Origin: Hymenopus coronatus
Taxonomy: Eukaryota > Arthropoda > Insecta > Mantodea > Hymenopodidae
Length of the DNA: 64,000 nucleotides
Assembly: GCA_030762935.1 (NCBI GenBank)
Contig: CM060884.1
Coordinates: 71,969,696-72,033,695 of the forward strand
Direction: 5' to 3'
Part shown: piece after piece, positions 55,919 through 64,000 of the stretch
Layout of the letters: every line of letters starts with the position of its first letter
Position numbering within the stretch: the stretch's first letter is position 1
Made by a program: the position numbers and the translations under genes
The notes under the pieces: generated by a model
Database searches by the model: none
What the model was told of the DNA's origin: nothing
The model's input: only the letters and a program-made list of their open reading frames with translations

Positions 55919-56334
55919 ATACTCTAAAAATCCGTTGTCTAGTCGACACAAATGAGATTGTGAGGAAACGAATATCCTTTGTGAAGACGAAAGGCCGAAT
56001 TTAAGGGCTCGTTAAAGCTAGAAGCACCACAATGTTTTCTCTTGGCTTGTTATCATGGCGTTTGAAGGGGTGGCCAACACAGATCCGAGCGTTAATGAGC
56101 ACATTTGATCCGCTTATGCTGCCTAATCAACGCTTTCATCGCTTTGGAATAAAGTGAAAAGCATGGCTTTCAAAAACCGTTATCTTATACCTACTGCAAG
56201 CTGTAGGTGTTCACAGTTACTAATAATCAATAATGCTAAGTTGTAATATATGTATCTACCTATATATTTATTTATATTATCTATTCTAACACATTCGTAG
56301 AACCATTAAAACTACTTTATCAAAGAAACTTGCA
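55919..56334. other. Unassigned sequence
   Basis: Nothing recognised. Confidence 0.4.
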
Positions 56335-56620
56335 ACGGTGTTGGATATTTAGGAATGATGTGGATGCCCTAGCTCAAGATTTTGCTAGCATGGATCTCTT
56401 TTCATGGTGTGGTAACACACAAGTGATTTATTCAATTGGTTCGGCCTTTTTCCGCCGTCGAACACACACGTATTCTTCCTAAATTTTTTACTGCTAAACT
56501 CTGCTTTACCCGACCGCGTCTATTATTACTTTAGGTGCAGTGATTTCGTCTGTACTCTGGTCTGCATTAAAATAACTATTCCCAGCACAAAGGTAGCCCG
56601 TGCGGCTCCACCACGAATCC
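56335..56620 (+). repeat. SINE family F, diverged body
   Basis: It parallels 47060-47420: GGAATGATGTGGATGCCCTA, GCTAGCATGGATCTC and CTCTGCTTTACCCGACCG. The tRNA head is not visible. Confidence 0.5.
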
Positions 56621-56819
56621 CAAATATCACATCTTTGCCCTGCGGATGTTCTACGCCAAGTGCCAAAAGGTATCGCCTGACCAGCGAGAGAACTGTTTCT
56701 CTCTGAATGCGGTAGTGGTGTTTATAATATTTGATTTAGCATTACATACTTCTAGTGAAAGATGTTATATTTTTTGCGTTAATGATTAATATCAAAGAAA
56801 TACGGCTCTAGTACCAAAA

Positions 56820-57712
56820 GAAAATCTGATGTGTTCCATTCACATGACTTTTTCTACATCTCTGCAACAGATTATTGTTAAAAAGCTTATGCTTCTATTT
56901 ACTTCACGCTAATCGAGAAAAAAGACAGAAATAGTTTTATTACTTTCTTCCTTGTAAGTAAAATTGAAATAAGGGAATACAATAGGCTAAACTGATAGTC
57001 AAAAGCTGCTTGCTATGTGACTGAAGTTTCTCTGTTTTTGTGGACAGGAGTTGACACATTCCTGTATGAGAATAGTATAATTTTTTCAAAGCTGAAACGA
57101 AAAGCCAGGAATATCTTAAAAACAATCAACTCCACGAAAAACAATATATGACATAAATTGTGTTTTAATGTGCTCTACATTTGCTGTGTAGTAAGTTTTT
57201 GTCCATCTCTTACGGTTTAGCAGGTATGCACAATTTCATAAAATTCATCCGGAATAAAGTAGTCTTCAGAGGCTATTCCCAGAAAATTAAAGATATACAT
57301 TATATTTGCCAGGTAAATATCTTTAATATAGGATGTTTTTATCAGAATCGTTAGAGCCACATTTAAGAAAATCAAAATGTTCGAAATTTTTTCCATGTAA
57401 AGGGTAGCTTGGGTTGGGGGGATTTTGTTGAAAATCTTTGTGTCGCATCCTTGAAAGATACCAAACTTAAATATTAAGTTTGGGCTTTAACGGTCTTTTC
57501 GTTTTTGAGCTATGCTGCCCCCCCCCACACACACACACACATACACACAGACAGATAGACACACACACACACACACGGATATTGTTTTAAATATCCTTTT
57601 TTGGATTCAGGAGTCTCAAAACATATTTCCGGTGAAATCTCGGTATCGAATTTTTGGGTGCAATACAATACCTTCTCTCTACACTGTACATAGTTCATAT
57701 AGATAAAGTAAA
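56820..57712 (-). mobile_element. Family H copy, full length
   Basis: From AAATCTGATGTGTTCCATTC to a shortened hairpin (TCTACACTGTACATAGTTC). The central repeat has expanded to CA runs at 57526-57577. Confidence 0.85.
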
Positions 57713-57752
57713 AAACAGTTGCTCTTTAGTGTCTTTAATATTTGATGAAGCA

Positions 57753-58115
57753 TTACATATTTCTAGTGAAAGATGTTACTTCTTCCGTGTTTTCTCTCTT
57801 CAGTTGTTTTGATGGCCTTTCACATATATCTTCCGTAGCTTTTCTCTTCAGATCACAAAGTGCTTTCTGTCTCTGAATTTTGTCACTAGATGGTGTCACG
57901 TGGTTATAGTCCTCTTGAATATCCAGGACATCTATTTCTTCAATGGAAAAGGTTTTAATAAAACTGTTGCAACTTTTAACATTGCACGCCCACCACGCTA
58001 GCCCACTTTTTAAACACTTCTGGAATCCGAAAGTGTAACCGTTCCGAAGTGGACTTTGCCTTCCTGTCCTACTCAGCGTAATTTCTTGAACTAATTTGTT
58101 GTACAGTGAAAGAAA
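57753..58115 (-). CDS. FLYWCH zinc-finger exon (terminal exon candidate)
   Basis: No ATG starts this frame, so it reads as an internal-to-terminal exon. It is open for 120 codons from 58115 to a TAA at 57753-57755. A pyrimidine-rich tract and TTAG just before 58090 suggest an acceptor there. From the first open codon: residues 14-32 LSRTGRQSPLRNGYTFGFQ, residues 41-49 WWACNVKSC (W-x-C-x4-C), and YNH at 70-72 in the place of the usual H-N-H. Then comes SSDKIQRQKALCDLKRKA and PSKQLKRE, the helical region that follows FLYWCH fingers in arthropod proteins. Family knowledge: the finger binds DNA or protein in chromatin factors and MULE-type transposases. A single His instead of two is unusual. No upstream exon was found; a mariner relic starts at 58476. 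It may belong to a host gene or a transposon. Confidence 0.65.
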   Translation of the reverse strand, partial: FLSLYNKLVQEITLSRTGRQSPLRNGYTFGFQKCLKSGLAWWACNVKSCNSFIKTFSIEEIDVLDIQEDYNHVTPSSDKIQRQKALCDLKRKATEDICERPSKQLKRENTEEVTSFTRNM

Positions 58116-58475
58116 TCAAGGAAAAAATTAGACATACACATTCCACCTCACCTGCTGGGTAATTACCCCGGTTTTGCGGGAGGCTTGGGGGTTGTTACCT
58201 GCTAAGCTTACCTGGGTACGGAAGGCTTCGGTCCTGCGCCCTTCTCTTTTCCTGTTATGTTCATCCTCAGGCAAAGTAATCTCACCCCTTAAGTTCAATG
58301 TCCTACCTTAACGGTATACTGTGCTACCAGCTCGTGACAACTCTGCTACTTATACGTGTTTGAAATCTTTCTTCCCTTCTCATTTGTCCCCTATTAGCTA
58401 TAATTTATATTTACATGCACTGTCTCAAACTTCGCAAAGAAACATAATTGCAATTTTATTAAGTCTTAGTAAGTA
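58116..58475. other. Sequence upstream of the FLYWCH exon
   Basis: GC-richer parts at 58150-58240 are open on the minus strand (GNNPQASRKTGVITQQ), with donor-like AGGTAAGC and AGGTGAGG. It could be an exon or an unclassified repeat. Confidence 0.3.
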
Positions 58476-59590
58476 CGAGGGCTGTCCCAGAAGCACCCGA
58501 CCTAACAAAGAAAGCACAAAACTTTCAGGGAAAAACATCTTTATTTCTCTACATAGTCTCCTTTCAGCTCGATACTCTTTTCCCAGAGATATGCAATAGC
58601 TTTGATACCCTGTTTATAGTGAGAACTATCGAGGTCTGCAAAATAGCCATCATCTGCAGACTCCACCTCTTCATTGTTGCCACCAAGCCATTTCTTCAAG
58701 GTTTGAAACAGAAAATAATCAGAGGGGGCTAAATCTGGCAAATAGGGTGCACGAAGAAGCAATTCTAACTTTAACTCGTTCATTTTGGCCATGGCGATAA
58801 TGGACATGTGAACTGGTATATTGTCTTGATGAAACAAAACTTTCTTTTTCGCTAAATTTGGCCGTTTTTGCTCGATTTCATCACCTCAAACGTTGTAAGA
58901 AGTTTGCATAATATTCGGCATTGATTACTTTTCCTGTTTTGATATAATCAATGAAAATATCCCGCGTGAGTCCCAAAATACGCCACAGCCTGCCTACAGA
59001 TGGAAGTGTCTTCGCCTTCTTTGGAGAAGATTCTTCCCTTCCAATCCACTGTTTTGATTGTGCCTTCGTCTCGGGTATGAAGTGATGGATCCAGGTTTCA
59101 TCTGTTGTTATGAAGTGACTCAAAAATTCAGCTTTATTGCAGCGAAACATTGCCAAACACTCGCCTGAATTCCGCACGACGCTGTTTTTTGTTCTATTGT
59201 GAGCAAACGCGGCACCCACATTGCACACAACTTTCTCATACCCCAATTTTCAGTCAGTATGCGATGTACAGACATTTTTGAAATACCTGGAATGTCTGCT
59301 AGCTCACGCATTTTCAGTCGACGGACATCCAATACAATTTTCTTTACAATTTCTGGACTGGTAACCTCATTTGGTCAACCATTGCGATGTTCGTCTTGGC
59401 AGCTCGTACGGCCACGCTTAAACTCTGCCACCCAATATTTCACTGCTGTAAACGAAGGAGCAGATTTCCTCTAAGTAGAATCTTGCCCAGCTGCAAAATT
59501 AGTTGGACTAAGGCCTTTCAAATGAAAGCTGATGAGCAGTTTTATCCATCATGTTTATAAATTCGCTGACAGCATTCACTAATGAGACCC
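58476..59590 (-). mobile_element. Mariner relic, 5' end lost
   Basis: The 3' terminus is intact: TA then CGAGGGCTGTCCCAGAAGCA at 58476. The opposite end is missing; coding similarity fades near 59530, and a family H fragment starts at about 59600. Confidence 0.8.
58541..59530 (-). pseudogene. Mariner transposase pseudogene, catalytic triad retained
   Basis: From the 5' side: FHLKGLSPTNFA, APSFTAVKYWVAEFKRGRTS, VTSPEIVKK, MRELADIPGISKMSVHRIL. After a shift come SHFITTDETWIHHFIPETKA, KQWIGREESSPKKAK and IFIDYIKTGKV. After a further shift at about 58862 comes FHQDNIPVHMSIIAMAK, then LPDLAPSDYFLF and KSIELKGDYVEK. The three catalytic Asp (DETW, QDN and PSDY) are present, with 34 residues between the second and third, the mariner D,D34D spacing. 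It has at least two frameshifts and one stop, so it is not functional. It is better preserved than the 568-1812 copy. Confidence 0.85.
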
Positions 59591-59599
59591 TTGCTGCTG

Positions 59600-59700
59600 A
59601 TTTTTCCCTCGATTATCATTAAATAAAAGAATAAGCTTTTTAACAATAATTTGTTTTAGAGATATAGAGAACGTCATGTGAATGCAACACATCAGATGTG
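59600..59700 (+). mobile_element. Family H tail-end fragment
   Basis: It has AATAATTTGTTTTAGAGAT and GCAACACATCAGATG. Confidence 0.7.
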
Positions 59701-59734
59701 TTTTTTTTTTTTTTTTGTTTTTTTTATGAGTTTA

Positions 59735-60317
59735 CTGTTTCCTATCTATTGATTGTTTATGGTTTCAGTTTTAAAATAAATAATTCTCAAACGGAAAGTC
59801 ACCTTTCGTGTATTCTCTCTTTTTTGATTTACTGTTATACATGAAAAACGAATCATACTTCAAATGTTCGCATAGCAACTACTTTTAAAAGACTTGATTA
59901 TCGATTTTGGCTAATATTTTCCGTTATTTCCCTTTTACTTACAGGAAAGAAAGTAATAAGATGGCTTCTGCCAATGTTTATCTCGATTAGTTTAAAGTAG
60001 ATGAAAGAAGAATCTTGTTTTTTTTTTTTTTTTTATTCAGTTATCTTAATGCCTTTTTAGCTGGTTGGTGACATCGGACGATGAATGAAATTGGTGAAAT
60101 GATGCTCAAATGATCTCGGGGTCCATGGAGCTTAAAGCTACTCGACATTCGTCTTCTCAGAATAACGGAAAACGTCGAAAAATCCTTATCCGGAGATCTC
60201 ACCCCACGCGAGATTCGAACTCGCGACATCTTGAATGTTAGGTAGACTCGCTACCGCCGCGCTACCCTGCCGGGCTAATATCAGTTTGTTTAGAATGGAG
60301 AACATCAAATTTTTATT
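59735..60317 (+). mobile_element. Diverged family H tail end, split by SINE C
   Basis: The second half of the element to about 60020, then a SINE, then GAGAACATCAAATTTTTA at 60300-60317, where the next copy begins. Confidence 0.6.
60040..60278 (-). repeat. tRNA-derived SINE, family C
   Basis: The minus-strand head GGCAGGGTAGCGCGGCGGTA and GCGAGTTCGAATCTCGCG is strongly tRNA-like. The body matches 14121-14321. Confidence 0.85.
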
Positions 60318-61256
60318 ACTTTCTCTAGCCCCATATGTACAGTGTACACACAGATAGAGAAAGTATTGTAATGCACCTAAAATTTTGATGTAGAGAGTTC
60401 ACCGGAAATATATGCTTTGAAGTCCCCTGAGTCCGAAAAAAGCATTTTTAAAAAAAGTTGCATGTGTGTGTAGTAAAGAAATTTGGGAATAAACCTATGA
60501 AGTTGTTAAATGATATAATAGAAAAAATAGAAATAAAAATGAAAGTGGATCCTTCATTAATTTTTTTCCAATTAAAAGTTTAAATTCTTCATGCAATTTA
60601 TTAATTACTAAATTTCATATTACTGTGGGTAGCATAGCCCCAAACCGAAAAGACCACTAGATACCAAATTTGGTATTTAGATTTAGTATCTTCCAAGAAT
60701 GGGACACGAAGACTTTCAAAAAAATCCCCCACCACAAACTACTCTTTACATGGAACATTTTTCGTAATTTTTTATTTTCGGAAAAAATGTCTAACGACCT
60801 TGATTAAAATCTCTTATATTTAACTTATTTGCATGTCAAAAAAATTTATACCTTGAATTTTTTGGGAATAGCTTCTGAAGTCTACTTTGTTCTGGATGAA
60901 TTTTACGGAATTTTGTATAACTGCTAAACCGTAAAAGGTGGATAAAAAATACCACACAAAAAAGGAGAGCACGTTAAAACATTACATTTATGTTGTATCC
61001 TTTTTTTTTTTTTGTGAAGTTGGTCGTTTTTGAGATATACCTTGTTTTTGGTCTCAGCTTTCAAAAACATACTTTTCTCAAACATTTGTTAACTCTTGCC
61101 CATACAAACAAAGGAACTTCAGTCAGATAGCAACGAGCTTTTGACTATCACTTTAACCAATGGTACTCCCTTATTTTGGAATAAATAGAAGCATAAGGGT
61201 TTTAACAATAATTTAATGAAGAGAAAGTCATGTGAATGGAACACATCAGATTTTTT
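60318..61256 (+). mobile_element. Family H copy with a ~150-bp insertion
   Basis: The hairpin TTACTTTCTCTAGCCCCATA to CACATCAGATTTTTT. The insert at about 60475-60628 replaces the end of the GT stretch. It shares CCAATTAAAAGTTTAAATTC with the sequence near 26906. Confidence 0.8.
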
Positions 61257-61701
61257 CATTACGAGGTCCTAATATCACTACTTGTATACGTAGTTGAGGG
61301 TGTAAGGGTTGCTTAGTAAGTCTTTATCGACGCTCTCTCGCTGCTGTGAAAGGGAACAATCCTTGTAAACACTTGAGGCGACAAAGACGCGCCCCCCCTC
61401 TCTTTAATAATCGTCTTTTAGGTCAAATTCCTCCAGAGTCAGCGCTTACAAAGCTCTGGGTATAGCACTTACCCCAAGAAGTGGCTGGCCTGAGGGGGCG
61501 CCTTCCACTTTCTTTACACAATTTCAAAGCTTTCGATTTAAATATTTCGCCTCCTTGAAGAGGTAACGACGCATTCTATTGCCTAACACGACAACTACCT
61601 AAATATTAACATTAATATATATAGCTACTAAGGAATAACTTATTTAAAGAAATGAAACAACCGCAATTCTATAAGTAACAAAATTCTTTCGGCGGCGTTT
61701 T
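61257..61701. other. Unassigned sequence
   Basis: A GC-richer part at 61380-61500 shows no supportable frame. Confidence 0.4.
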
Positions 61702-62478
61702 TACTTTCTCTACACGTTCTATGTACATAGTGTATTTCACCCAAAAAATTGATACTGAGTTTTACGGTCCCATGTATCCAAAAAAAGAAAAAACATTAGA
61801 AAAACCTCCATGTGTGTCTGTGAACATGATTTCTCAAAAATGAAAAATCGGTAAAATAACAAACTTGGTATTTAAGTTTCCTCAAACTATCCTTTACATG
61901 GAAAAAGTTTCGCAAATTTTGATTTTTAGAAAAATGGTCCTAACGATTTTGATTAAAATACCGTATATGAAATATATTATAAGGCAAATAAAATGTGTAT
62001 CTTGAATTTTCTGGGAATAGCCTCTGCAAACTACTTTATTCTGGATGAATTTTACGGAATTTCGCATAATTACTAAACCGTAAGAGAGAAACAAAGGCAT
62101 ACTACACAAAAAATGGAGTACATTGAAACACGCAATTTATGCTATATCTTTTTTTTTTCGTGGAGTTGATCATTTTTTAGATATTCCTTGTTTTTGGTTT
62201 CAACTTTAAAAAACTTACAATTTTCTCATAAAGGAATTTGTCAAATCCTGTCTGTACAAACAAAGGAACTTTAATCGCATAGCAGTCAGCTTTTGGCTTT
62301 CACTTTAACCTATGGTACTCCCTTATTTCGCTCCTACTTACTATAAAGCAAGTAATAAGACTATTTCTGCTATTGTTTTCGCTATTAGCATTAAGTAAAT
62401 AGAATCATTATTTTTTTAACAATAATTTGTTGCAGAAATTTAGAAAAAGTCATGTGAATGGAACATATAAGATTATTT
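61702..62478 (+). mobile_element. Family H copy with half a hairpin
   Basis: The outer arm and loop (TACACGTTCTATGTACATAG) are present but most of the inner arm is lost. It runs to GGAACATATAAGATT. Confidence 0.8.
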
Positions 62479-62483
62479 AAAAA

Positions 62484-62552
62484 CAGGGCAGCACTTTCAA
62501 ACTAACGAAGATCTTCAAAACAACGTCAATGTTCATTTGAAATCATTGGAGG
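62484..62552 (+). repeat. Fragment of the fold-back mariner family
   Basis: GGGCAGCACTTTCAAACTAA, CGAAGATCTTCAAAACAACG and the next 25 bases match 54756-54825. The fragment is fused directly to SINE A. Confidence 0.75.
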
Positions 62553-62812
62553 TCACATGTAGAATTTGTGGTGGACGTAGCGTGTCTGGGCGGTTTTCTC
62601 AGAATCATCTGCTTTTCCCCGCCACCCATTCCACCATCTGCTCCATTATCACCATTCCTATCATCCATTTTGCTTCAATTCTATACCACCCAACTCATGT
62701 CAAACACTCGTTCCGGGTTCTCCCTTCTGTGTCGTTGGCTTCCCAACAGACTTCTGACCCCTAGGGGGTGTCAGTTCTAAATTCGGGGAGGTTAAGCCAA
62801 CTAAGAAGAAAA
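62553..62812 (+). repeat. SINE family A, head missing
   Basis: From AGAATTTGTGGTGGACGTAG to the 3' end GGGGAGGTTAAGCCAACTAA. Confidence 0.8.
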
Positions 62813-62876
62813 ATAATTGTAAGCATTTGCTTTATACATAACCTTTATATGACAAGTAAAATACATACCTTAGATT

Positions 62877-63654
62877 ATTACTTTCTCTACACTACTATGT
62901 ACACAGTGTATACAGAAGGCATTGTAATGCACCCAAAAATTCTATACCGAGATTTCACCGGAAACACCCTGATTCCAGGAAAAAAAAGGATTACTGGAAA
63001 AAGGTCCGTGTGTGTGTGTGCGTCGTGTGTGTAGATTTGTGTGTGCGTGTTTGTGTCTGTCTGTGGACAGCACAGCTCAAAAACGAAAGAGCCTTAAGTA
63101 CCAAACTTAGTATTTAATATTGGTATCTTCCAAGGATACGACACGAAGATTTTCAAGAAGATCTCCCCACCCCCAACTATCCTTTATGTGGTACTTTTTT
63201 CGAAAATTTTGATTTTCTCAAAAATGGCTGTAATGATTTTGATTAAAATATTGTATATTAAAATATTGTCCTGACAAATAATATGTAGTTAGGTATATCT
63301 TGAATTTTCTGGGAATTGCCTCTGAAGACATGTTTATTCTAAATGAATTTTGTGGAATTTTGAATAACTGCTAAACTGATAAGACAGACAAAAACTTACT
63401 ACGCAAAAATTGTAGAGCTCGCTAAAACACACAATTTATGTTAAATGCTTTTTTCCCTGCAGTTGACTATTTTTAAGATATTCCTTGTTATTGAATTCAG
63501 TTTTAAAATACTTGATAATTTTCTAATACAAGAGCTTGTCAACACCTGACCACGCAAAGAAACCATAGCAACCACATTTAGAACATTTGACTGTGGGTTT
63601 GGCCTAGTGTATTCCCTTATTTCCCTTCTACCTATAAGGAACCAAGTAAAAAGA
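62877..63654 (+). mobile_element. Family H copy, tail end replaced
   Basis: The hairpin ACTACTATGTACACAGTGTA to the ACCTATAAGGAACCAAGTAA block, where a reverse copy takes over. Confidence 0.8.
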
Positions 63655-64000
63655 AATCTCATGTGATCCATTCACAAGACTTTCTCTACGTCTCTGTAAC
63701 AAATTATTGTTAAACATTTTATATTTCTATTTACTTCATGCTAATCCTGAAAAAATTAGCAGAAATAGTCTTTACTTATTTCCTTGGAAGTAGAATTCAA
63801 ATAAGAGAGTGCCATAGGTTAAAGTGATAGTCAAAAGCTGGCTGCTATGTGACTGAACTTCCTTTGTTTGTAAGGACAGGAGTTGACAAATTCCTGTATG
63901 AGAAAACCATAAGTTTTTAATTATGAAACCAAAAATAAGGAATATCTAAAAAGTGATCAACTCCACGAAAAAAATGTTTATAATATAAATTGTCTGTTTT
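63655..64000 (-). mobile_element. Family H copy running off the window
   Basis: From AATCTCATGTGATCCATTC onward; its hairpin end lies beyond 64000. Confidence 0.8.

Overview
The window looks like repeat-dominated non-coding DNA from a large animal genome, most likely an arthropod. This rests on the kinds of repeats seen: mariner/Tc1 relics, tRNA-headed SINEs of several families, a CR1/L2-like LINE, a FLYWCH-type exon, AT-rich unique DNA and no compact gene layout. Nothing bacterial or phage-like is present. The species cannot be named from the sequence. No intact protein-coding gene was found; the long reading frames belong to decayed transposable elements, apart from one uncapped FLYWCH exon. 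All boundaries were judged by eye from copy-to-copy comparison.

The dominant component is one dispersed family, here called family H. About 43 full or partial copies on both strands cover roughly 25 kb, near 40% of the window. A full copy is about 0.85-1.05 kb. It starts with a long imperfect hairpin (outer arm TTACTTTCTCTA), has a central GTGTGTCC-type simple repeat, a short inverted copy of the outer arm near the other end, then a small terminal hairpin and CAGATTTTT. It lacks coding capacity and inserts in T runs without an obvious target duplication. I infer a non-autonomous rolling-circle element of Helentron/HINE (DINE-1-like) architecture.

Layout: 0.5-1.8 kb holds a mariner relic; 1.9-14.6 kb is mostly family H with SINEs and three local duplications; 16.2-17.6 kb is a 47-bp satellite array; 19-22.5 kb holds H fragments, a mariner MITE and a SINE whose 3' body is repeated five times; 22.6-26.6 kb is a near full-length LINE on the minus strand, with an ORF1 carrying a 2A-like motif and an SGNH-hydrolase-like domain; 30-31.4 kb holds two Tc1/mariner-superfamily relics; 32.3-33.5 kb holds SINEs, one with a four-unit tandem; 35.9-36.4, 47.6-48.2 and 54.3-54.9 kb hold copies of a fold-back mariner; 36.9-37.7 kb is a microsatellite followed by a SINE-in-SINE nest; 39.1-39.6 and 43.6-44.9 kb are two copies of a TA-flanked MITE, the second interrupted by family H; 42.5-43.4 kb is another fold-back element; 48.2-52.1 kb is the longest stretch without recognised repeats; 57.75-58.1 kb is the FLYWCH exon; 58.5-59.6 kb is a mariner relic; the rest is mainly family H.

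The elements do not form a pathway. Their nesting gives relative ages and, in several places, exact insertion sites that can be read by comparing filled and empty copies in the same window.
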